A stretch of 64,000 nt of DNA from CAMAVH01 sp046297835 (GTDB taxonomy: Bacteria; Pseudomonadota; Alphaproteobacteria; SMXQ01): contig JBKBHI010000001.1 in the NCBI GenBank assembly GCA_046297835.1, forward strand, positions 372,001 to 436,000, given 5' to 3'. The position numbers were made by a program, and so were the translations under genes. Positions within the stretch are counted from its first letter, which is position 1; every line of letters starts with the position of its first letter. A model generated the notes under the pieces. That model was not told the origin of the DNA and searched no databases. It was given only the letters and a program-made list of their open reading frames with translations. Shown in pieces: positions 28,529-37,249 of the stretch.

Positions 28529-29263
28529 ATGAACGAAACGCGCTACTCCAGGCGGAAGTTCCTTAGAGCTTCGCTGCTCGCCGGGAGCATGTTGGCGGCG
28601 CCTCGCGCCTTCGCGGCAACGCAGCCGAAAGGCATACCTTGGCATCCGGGATACGCCGATCTTCCCCCGACAGTCGGCGACGCGCGCTTCTTCACGCCAG
28701 AGGAGGCGGCGGCCGTCGATGCCATGACGGCGCGGCTGATACCGGCCGACGCTCTCGGCCCCGGCGCGCGCGAGGCCGGCGTCACCGGCTTCATCGACCG
28801 GCAACTGGCCGGATTTTATGGCCGTGGCCAGCGCTGGTACATGCGTGGGCCGTTTCGCGACGGCACCGCCGAACAGGGCTATCAGTCCTCCTTGCCGCCG
28901 GCCCAGCTCTATCGCCGCGCGCTCGCCGCGCTCGATCGCCATTGCCGCGAGCGCCATGGCGGAGAGCCTTTCGCCAATCTCGCGGAAAGCGTGCAGGACG
29001 AGCTTCTCAAAGCGCTGGAAGACGGCGAGCTCGATCTCGGCCAAGTGTCGGGAAAAACCTTTTTCACGCTGCTGCTGGATAACGCCATCGAAGGATTCTT
29101 CGGCGATCCCATCTACGGCGGCAACCGCGACATGGTCGGCTGGCGTCTCGTCGGATTTCCCGGCGCGCGCTACGACTACCGGCCCTTCATCCATCACGAC
29201 GGCGCCCGCATTTCCCTCGAGCCCGTGAGCTTGCAGGGACGGCCGGGTTGGAATTCCAGGTAA
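28529..29263 (+). CDS. Gluconate 2-dehydrogenase subunit 3 family protein (Tat-exported)
   Basis: The start ATG 28529 follows GAGAGGGAG; an upstream in-frame start is rejected. The 244-residue protein has a twin-arginine signal SRRKFLRASLLAGSMLAAPRAFA. It then has the gluconate 2-dehydrogenase subunit 3 domain (FFTPEEAAAVDAMTARLIPADALGPGAREAGV). This small subunit carries the flavoprotein partner through the Tat pathway. It is the first gene of a three-gene dehydrogenase operon. Confidence 0.9.
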   Translation: MNETRYSRRKFLRASLLAGSMLAAPRAFAATQPKGIPWHPGYADLPPTVGDARFFTPEEAAAVDAMTARLIPADALGPGAREAGVTGFIDRQLAGFYGRGQRWYMRGPFRDGTAEQGYQSSLPPAQLYRRALAALDRHCRERHGGEPFANLAESVQDELLKALEDGELDLGQVSGKTFFTLLLDNAIEGFFGDPIYGGNRDMVGWRLVGFPGARYDYRPFIHHDGARISLEPVSLQGRPGWNSR

Positions 29264-29286
29264 CGCCGCTCCAATCATAGCGAGGT

Positions 29287-31053
29287 ATGCGCATGGCGAC
29301 GAAATTGCCGCCGGTCGATGTGGTCTTGGTCGGGTTCGGCTGGACCGGAGCGATCCTCGGCCAGGAACTGACGGAAGCCGGCTTGAACGTGCTCGCGCTC
29401 GAGCGCGGCGGCTGGCGCGACACTCCAAGCCATTTCCCGACGACTCTGGCGCAGGACGAGGTGCGCTTCTATTGGCGTCACGAGATGTTTCAGGAAACGG
29501 CGCGCAACACGCTCACCTTCCGCAACAACGCGGGCCAGACGGCGCTGCCGATGCGGCGCTGGGGTTCGTTCTTGCCGGGCACCGGCGTCGGCGGCGGCGG
29601 CGTGCATTGGAACGGCCAGACCTTCCGTTTCCTGCCCAGCGATTTCGTCGCGGCGAGCCATAATCGCGAGCGCTACGGCGCGTTCGCGGAAGGCATGACG
29701 ATCCAGGATTACGGCGTCACCTACGACGAGCTTGAAATCTATTTCGACCGGTTCGAGAAGCTTTGCGGCATCAGCGGCAAGGCGGGGAACATCAAGGGCG
29801 AGATTCAGGCGGGTGGCAACCCTTTCGAAGGCTGGCGTAGCGACGAATACCCCAATCCGCCGATGGAGATGACCTTCGCGCAGAAGCGGTTCGCCGCCGC
29901 CGCCCGCGAGCGCGGCCTCAATCCGTTTCCGGCGCCCTCGGCCAATTTGAGCCGGGCCTACACCAATCCGCTTGGCGCGCAGCTCGCGCCCTGCACCTAT
30001 TGCGGATTCTGCGAGAAATACGGTTGCGGCAATTATTCCAAAGCCAGCCCGCAGACGACGATTCTGCCGATCCTAATGCAGAAGCCCAATTTCACGCTCA
30101 AGACGCACAATGAAGTGCTGCAAGTCGTCCGCGACAGGTCGGGACGGCGCGCCACGGGCGTCGTCCACGTCGATAGCCGCGGCGAGGTGTTCGAGCAGCC
30201 GGCGGAGATCGTCATCCTCTGCGCCTATCCGCTGGAGAACGCGCGCCTGATGATGCTGTCCGGCATCGGCGAGACCTACAATCCGGCGACGGGCGAAGGC
30301 CTGCTGGGCAAGAACTACTGCTATCAGGTCGTCTCGTCTGTCGATGTGTTCTACGACGACAAATACACCAACCAGTTCGCAGGCGCGGGCGCGCTCGGCA
30401 TGGTGGTGGACGAATACAACGGCGACAATTTCGATCACGGCGGGCTCGGTTTCATCGGCGGCGGATACATGGCTTGCTGGACGACCAACGCCCGTCCGGT
30501 CGAAACGCGCCGCACGCCGCAAGGCACCCCGCAATGGGGCTCGGAATGGAAAAAGGCGGTGGCGGACAATTTCCTCAAGTCCACGTCGATTTCGACGCAC
30601 GGCGCTTCGATGGCGCATGCCGCCAACCATCTCGACCTCGATCCGACTTACAAGGACGCCTATGGCCGTCCGCTGCTGCGGATGACGTTCGACTTTACGC
30701 CGAACGACCGCGCGATGACCGCCTATCTCACCGAGCGCGCGACGGAGATCGCCAAAGGCATGGGCGGGCGCGAGATCAAGGTGAACGCGCGAGAAGGGGC
30801 CTACCGATCGATGCCCTATCAGACGACGCACAACACCGGCGGCACCATCATGGGCAGCGATCCGAGCAATAGCGTGGTGAACCGCTATCTGCAGAGCTGG
30901 GACCTGCCGAACTTGTTCATCATGGGCGCTGGCGTCTTCCCGCAGAACGCGGGATATAACCCGACGGACACGGTCGCGGCCCTGACCTATTGGGCCGCCG
31001 AGGCCATCACCACGCGCTATCTTGCCGATCCTGGCCCGTTGGTGCGGACATGA
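29287..31053 (+). CDS. GMC-family flavoprotein dehydrogenase (gluconate/sugar dehydrogenase large subunit)
   Basis: The 588-residue protein has the FAD motif VVLVGFGWTGAILGQEL (residues about 10-26) and the GMC_oxred segment FLPGTGVGGGGVHWNG. Its C-terminus GAGVFPQNAGYNPTDTVAALTYWAAE is typical of membrane-bound gluconate 2-dehydrogenase, with a Cys cluster CTYCGFCEKYGCG near residue 238. It lacks its own signal and should be exported with subunit 3. Its stop overlaps the cytochrome c start. Substrate could be gluconate, a ketose or another polyol. Confidence 0.9.
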   Translation: MRMATKLPPVDVVLVGFGWTGAILGQELTEAGLNVLALERGGWRDTPSHFPTTLAQDEVRFYWRHEMFQETARNTLTFRNNAGQTALPMRRWGSFLPGTGVGGGGVHWNGQTFRFLPSDFVAASHNRERYGAFAEGMTIQDYGVTYDELEIYFDRFEKLCGISGKAGNIKGEIQAGGNPFEGWRSDEYPNPPMEMTFAQKRFAAAARERGLNPFPAPSANLSRAYTNPLGAQLAPCTYCGFCEKYGCGNYSKASPQTTILPILMQKPNFTLKTHNEVLQVVRDRSGRRATGVVHVDSRGEVFEQPAEIVILCAYPLENARLMMLSGIGETYNPATGEGLLGKNYCYQVVSSVDVFYDDKYTNQFAGAGALGMVVDEYNGDNFDHGGLGFIGGGYMACWTTNARPVETRRTPQGTPQWGSEWKKAVADNFLKSTSISTHGASMAHAANHLDLDPTYKDAYGRPLLRMTFDFTPNDRAMTAYLTERATEIAKGMGGREIKVNAREGAYRSMPYQTTHNTGGTIMGSDPSNSVVNRYLQSWDLPNLFIMGAGVFPQNAGYNPTDTVAALTYWAAEAITTRYLADPGPLVRT

Positions 31054-32267
31054 GCGCTATCCGCGCGATCTTCGCCGCGCTCTGCTTTCTGGGCGCGACG
31101 ACCCTGCCGGCGGCCGCGCAGAACAATTCCTACAGCCAGGTCGAGCGGGGGCGCTATCTCGTCGCGCTCGGCAGCTGCCAGGGGTGTCATACCAAGCCTG
31201 GCGAGGAGCCGTTCGCGGGCGGGCGCGGGCTGGAGACGCCGTTCGGAATCATCTACACGCCCAACATCACCTTCGAGAACGAGACCGGCCTGGGCCTCTG
31301 GTCGAAGGACGATTTTTGGCGCGCCATGCACGACGGGCGTCGCCGCGACGGCGCGCGCCTTTATCCGGCCTTCCCTTATCCGCACTTCACCAAGATGCCG
31401 CGCGAAGAGGTCGACGCTGTTTACGACTATCTCTCGACGCTCGATCCCGTGAAGAAACAAGCTCCGGCGACCAGCTTGCCGTTCCCCTTCAATCAGCGCT
31501 TTCTCCTGGCTGGCTGGAACATGCTGTTTTTCGAGAAAGGGGCGTTCCGCGCCGATCCGGAAAAGTCGGCGGAATGGAATCGCGGCGCCTATATCGTCGA
31601 AGGGCCAGGCCATTGCGCTGGCTGCCATACGCCGAAAAACCTTTTCGGTGGCGACAAGAAAAGCCGCAACTTGACGGGCGGAAATTTGGAAGACTGGTTC
31701 GCGCCCGACATTCGTGGCGGCCGCAACGGCGGCCTCGAATCCTGGAGCGTGGACGACATCGCCGAATTTCTCGGCGAAGGGCGCAACGCGCACACGGCGG
31801 CTTTCTCGACCATGGCCGAAGTCATCGCCTTATCGACCCAGCATTTGAACGAAGCGGATCGTCGCGCCATCGCGATCTATCTCAAGGATATGGACGGCGA
31901 GGAGCGTCCGACGCCGCGCGCGGCGTCGGAGGCGACGATGGCGGCTGGCCGCGAAATCTATTTCGACAATTGCAGCGCCTGCCATGTGTCGGACGGCAGC
32001 GGCATTCCGCGCTTCTTCGCGCCGTTGGCGGGATCGGGCAAGGTCAATGCCGAGGATCCCACCACCGTCATCCGCGTCATTCTCGAGGGCGCGCGCGCGG
32101 TGCCGACGAAGGCCCGGCCCACGCCGCTGACCATGCCGCCCTTCCATTGGAAGCTCACCGACGCGCAGATCGCCGACGTGGCGAACTACGTGCGCCAGAG
32201 CTGGGGCAATCGCGGCGCGCCGGTCTCTGCCAGCGCGGTGCGGGAGCTTCGCGAAGCGTTGCGGTAG
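31050..32267 (+). CDS. Triheme cytochrome c subunit of membrane-bound dehydrogenase
   Basis: The start at ATG 31050 overlaps the GMC stop (ATGA). The 405-residue protein has a Sec signal ending in PAAAQ-N and three heme c motifs: CQGCH near residue 45, CAGCH near 190 and CSACH near 310. This matches the three-heme subunit of gluconate or alcohol dehydrogenases, which passes electrons to quinone or a terminal oxidase. With the two preceding genes it completes a three-subunit enzyme. The oxidase locus is on the other strand immediately upstream. Confidence 0.92.
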   Translation: MSAIRAIFAALCFLGATTLPAAAQNNSYSQVERGRYLVALGSCQGCHTKPGEEPFAGGRGLETPFGIIYTPNITFENETGLGLWSKDDFWRAMHDGRRRDGARLYPAFPYPHFTKMPREEVDAVYDYLSTLDPVKKQAPATSLPFPFNQRFLLAGWNMLFFEKGAFRADPEKSAEWNRGAYIVEGPGHCAGCHTPKNLFGGDKKSRNLTGGNLEDWFAPDIRGGRNGGLESWSVDDIAEFLGEGRNAHTAAFSTMAEVIALSTQHLNEADRRAIAIYLKDMDGEERPTPRAASEATMAAGREIYFDNCSACHVSDGSGIPRFFAPLAGSGKVNAEDPTTVIRVILEGARAVPTKARPTPLTMPPFHWKLTDAQIADVANYVRQSWGNRGAPVSASAVRELREALR

Positions 32268-32322
32268 AATGCCTGACGTCGCAAAATCCGCCATATTGCC
32301 TTGATCACGTAAGGAGTTCTTG

Positions 32323-32853
32323 ATGAGCACGCCGCGCAGCACAGCCCGCAAGCTTGCCACCGATGCCGAATATCGCCTGGTCGAAGAGAGCTTCGCGCCC
32401 TCGGTGGCCGATCTCGATGCGAAAGCGCTGAGAAACCGCATCGAGCGCGCCCGGCGTTTGCGGGACAAGTATCGCAAACAAGCCCAAGGCCGTTCGCGTG
32501 AAATTCGCGGAAAGGCCGATCAAAGGCGTAAGGCTCCGGCGCGCTCGAACGTGCTCTCCGTCGCGAAACACAAGCTGTTCGAGGAGACCTTGGGGCGTTT
32601 CGAAAAAAGTTTGGCGCAGCGGGAGAAGGCGCGCTCCAAGCCTAAGCAGAGCGCTCTCGCGAAAAAGGCGCTCGCATTGAAGCGCAAGGCGAAACCTGCG
32701 GGCGGGAAGCCGGCGTCGCGCACCGTAAGCGGCGGCATGAAGTCCAGCCCGACGTCGCGGCGGAAAGCCGCATTCCCCGCGCCAGGCGCGAGAAAGGGCG
32801 AGCAATCCGCAGCTGTGAAACGGGCGCAAGCGCGAAAAGATAGCCGCGCTTGA
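32323..32853 (+). CDS. Lys/Arg/Ala-rich basic protein, histone H1-like tail
   Basis: ATG 32323 has AAGGAG upstream and gives 176 residues. The N-terminal third is helical and charged (DAKALRNRIERARRLRDKYRKQA). The remainder is dominated by Lys, Arg, Ala, Ser and Pro, like histone H1-type or chromatin-associated bacterial proteins. No domain is recognised with certainty; DNA or RNA binding is inferred from charge. It stands alone after the dehydrogenase operon. Confidence 0.7.
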   Translation: MSTPRSTARKLATDAEYRLVEESFAPSVADLDAKALRNRIERARRLRDKYRKQAQGRSREIRGKADQRRKAPARSNVLSVAKHKLFEETLGRFEKSLAQREKARSKPKQSALAKKALALKRKAKPAGGKPASRTVSGGMKSSPTSRRKAAFPAPGARKGEQSAAVKRAQARKDSRA

Positions 32854-33006
32854 ATGCCCGTTGGGGCGGATGATCCGCATCCCTCTCACATGGATTGCAT
32901 GGCGACGCACCCCAAGCGAGAGCTATCAGCGAAAATATGAAACGCGCCCCGCACCGGTGGCGGCGTTCGATGATCGCTCATCTCGTTGATCGCTCATTGG
33001 GCAATT

Positions 33007-33038
33007 GATCGCGCCGTCGCTGCGGCGACGGCGCGATC
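33007..33038. repeat. Perfect 14-bp inverted repeat with TGCG loop
   Basis: GATCGCGCCGTCGC and GCGACGGCGCGATC pair perfectly. GATCGCTCAT repeats precede it (about 32970-33000). No T tract follows. The segment 32854-33268 holds no supported gene; a 67-codon ORF within it has no recognisable features. The hairpin may terminate transcription by a Rho-assisted route or act on the downstream TctC-like gene. Confidence 0.6.
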
Positions 33039-33268
33039 AGGGCGCGATATGTCGTTGTTCGAAACGCGATCAGACGAACGCGCCTGCGGCATTGACGCAT
33101 CATCGGTTGAAAACAAAGACTATCTAGCGAACCGCGCGCGGTTTCGCGTCTTGAAAACGCGCGGGCGGCAGACACGGCATAAGACTTGAAGGAGAGCGTC
33201 ATCGGCGTTCCAATGCGGGCTCAGCAAGCGTGCGTCCGCGAGTTCGGCTCTATCCAGGGGAGAACCAG

Positions 33269-34318
33269 ATGACCATCCGCTTTCTAAAGCTTTCCGCGTC
33301 CTTCGCAGCGTCTCTCGGCGTCATGCTCTTCGGGTCGCTGTCGCCGTCTTCTGCGCAAGCGCAGGCCGATTTCTTCAGCGGTAAGACCATGAACGTCATC
33401 GTCGGCTACACGCCCGGCGGCGGCTACGATTCCGGCGCGCGCGCTCTGGCGCGCCCTATGGGGAAGCATATTTCCGGCAAACCCAACTTCGTGGTGCAGA
33501 ACATGCCGGGCGCGGGCAGCATCAAGGCCGCCATGTTCATCTATTCGGCCGCGCCGACCGACGGAACGACATTCGGCACGTTCGGCCGCGGCGTCGCGGT
33601 GGAGCCGCTATTCAACAGCGAGGTCGCCAAATTCGACGGCACGAAATTCACTTGGATCGGCAGCACCAGCGCGGAAAGCAGCATCTGCGGCGTTTGGCAC
33701 ACGTCCAAGATCAAGAGTTGGGACGACATGCTGAAGCACGAGTTCACCGGCGCGGGCGAAGGCGCGGGATCGGACCCGGATAATTCTTCGGCGGTGCTGA
33801 AGAACCTGTTCGGCGTCAAGATCAGGCTTGTGACCGGCTATCACGGCGGGTCAGAGATGAATTTGGCCATCGAGCGCGGCGAGGTCGATTCGCGCTGCGG
33901 TTGGAGCTGGAGCAGCCTCAAGGGCACCAATCCTGACTGGGTGCCGCAAAAGAAGCTGATCCCCATCGTCATCTTCGCCTTGAACAAGAATCCCGAATTG
34001 CCCGGCGTGCCGGTGATCACCGATTTCGTCAAGACGGCGGAGCAGGCGCAAATCGTCAATCTGTTCATGAGCCGGCAGGAGATGGCCTGGCCCTTCGCGG
34101 CGCCGCCGAATCTCGCGCCGGAGCGCGCGCGGACCCTGCGCGCCGCTTTCGACGCGACGATGAAGGATCCGGCCTTCGTCGCGGAAATGGCGAAGATCAA
34201 GCGCGGCGTCGAGCCGATGACGGGGCTGGCGGTCGAGAAGATGCTGAGGGACATCTACGCGACGCCGCCGGAGGTGGTGGCCAAGGCGCGCCAGATCATC
34301 GCCGACGGCGCGCGGTGA
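33269..34318 (+). CDS. TctC/Bug-family periplasmic solute-binding protein
   Basis: I use ATG 33269, which has GGGGAGA upstream; an earlier in-frame GTG-type start would spoil the signal peptide. The 349-residue protein has a Sec signal ending SSAQAQA-D and the family opening DFFSGKTMNVIVGYTPGGGYDSGAR, then NMPGAGS and ERGEVDSRCG. It resembles the 13088 protein more than the 5272 one. A TauD/TfdA dioxygenase gene follows 22 bases later, so its ligand is probably that enzyme's substrate. Confidence 0.9.
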   Translation: MTIRFLKLSASFAASLGVMLFGSLSPSSAQAQADFFSGKTMNVIVGYTPGGGYDSGARALARPMGKHISGKPNFVVQNMPGAGSIKAAMFIYSAAPTDGTTFGTFGRGVAVEPLFNSEVAKFDGTKFTWIGSTSAESSICGVWHTSKIKSWDDMLKHEFTGAGEGAGSDPDNSSAVLKNLFGVKIRLVTGYHGGSEMNLAIERGEVDSRCGWSWSSLKGTNPDWVPQKKLIPIVIFALNKNPELPGVPVITDFVKTAEQAQIVNLFMSRQEMAWPFAAPPNLAPERARTLRAAFDATMKDPAFVAEMAKIKRGVEPMTGLAVEKMLRDIYATPPEVVAKARQIIADGAR

Positions 34319-34340
34319 GGCGGGCGTGGGGATCGGCGGC

Positions 34341-35195
34341 ATGAAAGAAGCGTCCCTAGTGGGGCTTGGCGTCGATGCGCACGATTTGACGCCCTATGTC
34401 GGCGCGCGCATCGACGGCGTCGATCTGTCGCGGCCGATCTCCGACGCGGTCTTTCGCGCCATCGAAGACGTCTGGCTGCGCAAGCAGGTCTTGCTGTTCC
34501 GCAGCCAGACGTTGAGCGAGGACGATCAAGTGCGCTTCGCCGAGATGTTCGGGCCGCTGAACCGCAGCCATACGATCAAGCCGCACCATAGCAAGACGAA
34601 CAACGCGGTCATGTTCGTCTCCAACATCATGGAGAACGGCCAACTGATCGGCGCGCATCCGGATGGCGAGATGCATTTCCATACCGATCAGTGCCATCAG
34701 CCGAAACCGTGCTCCGGCACCATGCTCTATGCCATGGAAATTCCGAGCAAGGGCGGCAACACGCTGTTCGTCAGCGGCTATCACGCCTACGAGACGCTGC
34801 CGGAAGGCCTGCGGCGGCGCATCGACGGCTTAAAGGCCGTGAACGCCTACGACTACGACCATGGCGAGACGCGCAGCAGCTTCGTGAAGGAAGGCATCCC
34901 GCGCGCCGCGCATCCCGTCGTCCGCACCCATCCGCGAACCGGCCGCAAGGCGCTCTACGTCAATCGCCTGATGACCGCTTATATCGAGGGCATGGACCGC
35001 GCGGAAAGCGAAGAGCTGCTGATGGCCTTGTTCGCCCACCAGGAGCGGCTCGAATACGCTTACGAGCATGTCTGGCGGCCCGGCGATCTGGTGCTGTGGG
35101 ACAACCGCTGCACACTGCACGCGCGCACCGATTTCGACGCCTCAGAGCGGCGGCTGCTAAGGCGGGTGACGATGATCGGCGAAGCGCCGGTGTAG
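34341..35195 (+). CDS. TauD/TfdA-family Fe(II)/2-oxoglutarate dioxygenase
   Basis: ATG 34341 gives 284 residues; an in-frame GTG at 34326 is possible. The sequence DLTPYVGARIDGVDLSRPISDAVFRAI is the typical N-terminus. The iron facial triad begins in MHFHTDQCH (His-x-Asp, about residue 117) and ends in WDNRCTLHARTDFDASERR, with the distal His and the 2-oxoglutarate-binding Arg. Substrates in the family include taurine, 2,4-D and other sulfonates or aryloxy acids. Here the neighbour is a carboxylate-binding protein. Confidence 0.9.
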   Translation: MKEASLVGLGVDAHDLTPYVGARIDGVDLSRPISDAVFRAIEDVWLRKQVLLFRSQTLSEDDQVRFAEMFGPLNRSHTIKPHHSKTNNAVMFVSNIMENGQLIGAHPDGEMHFHTDQCHQPKPCSGTMLYAMEIPSKGGNTLFVSGYHAYETLPEGLRRRIDGLKAVNAYDYDHGETRSSFVKEGIPRAAHPVVRTHPRTGRKALYVNRLMTAYIEGMDRAESEELLMALFAHQERLEYAYEHVWRPGDLVLWDNRCTLHARTDFDASERRLLRRVTMIGEAPV

Positions 35196-35254
35196 GGGCT
35201 TGAGACGGGGAGATTGGCTGTGCTCGCAGTCTTCAGCGAACTCGTCTCCGCGCT

Positions 35255-35289
35255 AAATTCCCTGTTAATAGGGAATTTACAGGGAATTT
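35255..35289. repeat. AT-rich inverted and direct repeats at the island junction
   Basis: AAATTCCCTGT (35255-35265) and ACAGGGAATTT (35279-35289) form an 11-bp perfect inverted repeat, with a second GGGAATTT copy at 35271. The gap 35196-35442 has no gene and is markedly AT-rich compared with what precedes it. It separates the GC-rich catabolic chromosome from the metal-resistance block, so it may be a junction or old insertion scar. Confidence 0.6.
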
Positions 35290-35442
35290 TGCCAATTCTA
35301 GGGGTGGATTTCGCAGCACGCTAGCGCACAAGGTATTGGTTTATATATAATTTCTTAGATTTATCGCCTCGTTGAAACAGGGAAAAATATCGAATTAACA
35401 GCGAAGCATATCGACGAAGCAGGGTTTATTTGAAGAAGATGG

Positions 35443-36000
35443 TCAGCGGACATACCCGCGTAGCCTCGAATACCCCGCCCTCTGATCGGGTGACAGGATC
35501 TCCATCATCGTCAGGTGATAACGCAGATGGGCGGTGCGAAGTTGACCCTGGGCGGCGGCAATCCGAGCGACCAATGCCTCCATGGATTCTCGCGTAACGA
35601 TTCGGTCAGCGAACACGCGGTCGAGTTCGGTTTCGCCGGCGATGACCTCTCCGCCGATAAACGCCGTCTCACTTTTCATCGCCGCGAGGAGCCCGGCCGC
35701 CCGCTCTTTTTGGTCCGCAGAGAGTTGCAGAGCATCCGCTAGTTCAAGCACATGCGACGGGCCCGGATACCCATTCAGTTCGGCGGCCAGCGCAAGTGTC
35801 ATGCCGCGCCCCGCCCTGAGGTCGGCGACCTGCTGATCTGACAGCGCTTTCACGGTGCGGCTCTCCAAATCCGCGTAGGGCGACGCCCCGGTCACTGCCG
35901 GATTGGCTTCGTGGCCGACGCGGGGATGATGGTTCTGCGCGGATGCTTGGGCGACGAATGTGACGGCAAGCAACGACAAAGCAAAGTACATGCGCAGCAT
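35443..36000 (-). CDS. CpxP/Spy-like periplasmic protein
   Basis: ATG 36000, with AGGAG upstream, gives 185 residues (an in-frame ATG further upstream is weaker). After a Sec signal (ends QASAQ-N) come His-rich residues (NHHPRVGHE). Helical segments with the LTxxQ-like spacing follow (LQLSADQKERAAGLLAAMKSE, then HLTMMEILSPDQRAGYSRLRGY). This is the pattern of heavy-metal resistance CpxP/Spy/CnrX relatives that sense or buffer metal in the periplasm. It is divergent from the Crp-like gene. Confidence 0.75.
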   Translation of the reverse strand: MLRMYFALSLLAVTFVAQASAQNHHPRVGHEANPAVTGASPYADLESRTVKALSDQQVADLRAGRGMTLALAAELNGYPGPSHVLELADALQLSADQKERAAGLLAAMKSETAFIGGEVIAGETELDRVFADRIVTRESMEALVARIAAAQGQLRTAHLRYHLTMMEILSPDQRAGYSRLRGYVR

Positions 36001-36052
36001 GGTGAACTCCTGTTTTACGCATTTCATCTTGCCATGGTCCGTCTGCCCCGAG

Positions 36053-36068
36053 CATGATCCGGATCATG
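36053..36068. promoter_or_regulatory. 16-bp perfect palindrome at Crp-like gene start
   Basis: CATGATCCGGATCATG is a perfect palindrome covering the first possible start codon of the Crp-like gene in the short gap to the divergent CpxP-like gene. It could be an autoregulatory operator. It also resembles the half of a dispersed rhizobial motif, so coincidence or repeat ancestry is possible. Confidence 0.4.
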
Positions 36069-36596
36069 TCTGAAATGATCGAATCGTTCTCGAAACTGGC
36101 CGAACGCGAGCAGGCGCTAGCTTCAGGAGACAACTTGTTCCGGCAAGGTGATTCCGTTCTGTCACTGTTCGTCGTAGCAAGCGGAGAGCTGCGGCTGGTC
36201 CGGCCGCTGCCACACGGGCCGCATCTTGTATTGCAGCGTGCCAGAGCTGGGATCCTCCTGGCGGAAGCGTCTCTATTCGCCGAGCGGTATCATTGCGACG
36301 CGCTGGCAATCGAAGCCGCCCGTATCTTGGTCATACCCCGAAAGCGAGTTAACGATGCTCTTGCCGCCGACCCCGCTCTAGCCCGTGCATGGGCCAAGCA
36401 TCTGGCACACGAGCTCCAGCGCACGCGGGCGCAAGCCGAAATTCTCTCACTGAGAACATTGATACAAAGACTCGAGGCCTGGCTGGGTCTCAACGACAAC
36501 GCCTTGCCTCCGAAAGGTCAATGGCGGCAAATCGCATCCGAAATCGGCGTGTCACCGGAAGCGCTATACCGCGAGTTGGCTCGGCGCCGAGGGTAA
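36054..36596 (+). CDS. Crp/Fnr-family regulator (short)
   Basis: Up to 180 residues, with alternative starts at 36066 or 36075. The cyclic-nucleotide-binding-like domain includes LASGDNLFRQGDSVLSLFVVASGELRLVR. A dimerisation helix and a compact C-terminal HTH follow (WRQIASEIGVSPEALYRELARRRG). No Fnr-type Cys cluster is seen, so it is not an oxygen sensor of the Fnr type. It is shorter than the usual 220-240 residues. It is divergent from the periplasmic CpxP-like gene, which it may control. Confidence 0.8.
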   Translation: MIRIMSEMIESFSKLAEREQALASGDNLFRQGDSVLSLFVVASGELRLVRPLPHGPHLVLQRARAGILLAEASLFAERYHCDALAIEAARILVIPRKRVNDALAADPALARAWAKHLAHELQRTRAQAEILSLRTLIQRLEAWLGLNDNALPPKGQWRQIASEIGVSPEALYRELARRRG

Positions 36597-36738
36597 TCAC
36601 AACGCCAAGCATTTCCTCGCGGTGATCTCTTCAACTTTGCAGACAGATTCGTCATCGCCCAAATCGCGTCCCGAACCTGCATTTCCGCCTGTTATCAAAA
36701 ATGTGATGACGTCCGTCGAAATTCCGCAATAGTCTCTC

Positions 36739-37146
36739 ATGATGCGGAAAACCCTCGCATATCTGCTGATCGTGGCCGTAGCCCTGATTTCCTATGGTCC
36801 AGCCAGCACTCCCATGTCCGCTGCGGCCGCCTCGCCCGCAAACGCGGATATGGCACCCATGCCGACACACGCTGATATGGCGTCCATGCCTGCTCACGCG
36901 GACATGGCCTCCTTGCCCTGCGCCGATCAACCCATGGGCACCGACCAACAGGGCACGAGGCCACCCTGCACCGCCGACTTCGGCAACTGCATGGCTCGGT
37001 GCGCGATATTGATCCAGCCGGCCGCGATGGCATATCAGTCCAACCAATATCCGAAACCTGTCGTCACCGCCTTCAATTGGGCGGTGCCGCCTACGGTCGC
37101 GGCTGCTCTCCCCTTCCGACCGCCCCGTTCCTCGATCCTCAAATAA
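36739..37146 (+). CDS. Met/His-rich small secreted protein
   Basis: A 135-residue protein with a signal peptide or anchor (MRKTLAYLLIVAVALISYG). A low-complexity stretch with three repeats of the form HADMA-S/P-MP follows, then PCADQPMGTDQQ, a segment with four further Cys, and a Pro-rich tail. Met and His in this arrangement commonly bind Cu(I)/Cu(II). The neighbouring CusBA genes support a copper-binding role. No named family is certain; DUF2946-type proteins look similar. Confidence 0.6.
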   Translation: MMRKTLAYLLIVAVALISYGPASTPMSAAAASPANADMAPMPTHADMASMPAHADMASLPCADQPMGTDQQGTRPPCTADFGNCMARCAILIQPAAMAYQSNQYPKPVVTAFNWAVPPTVAAALPFRPPRSSILK

Positions 37147-37156
37147 ATCTCGCGGC

Positions 37157-37177
37157 GCCGCCTGACGACTAGGCGGC
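37157..37177 (+). other. Hairpin between Met-rich gene and cusB
   Basis: GCCGCCT and AGGCGGC form a 7-bp stem with loop GACGACT, 10 bases after the stop at 37146. No T tract follows. It may attenuate read-through into the efflux operon. Confidence 0.35.
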
Positions 37178-37249
37178 TATCAGCACACGCATGCGGATCG
37201 CCTGATCGGCATGCCGCCACGCATGTGCGAACGCTATCGAGGATCGACT

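Noticed and set aside
32986..33189. A 67-codon plus-strand ORF
   Set aside because: No signal, domain or ribosome site, and it runs through the long hairpin.
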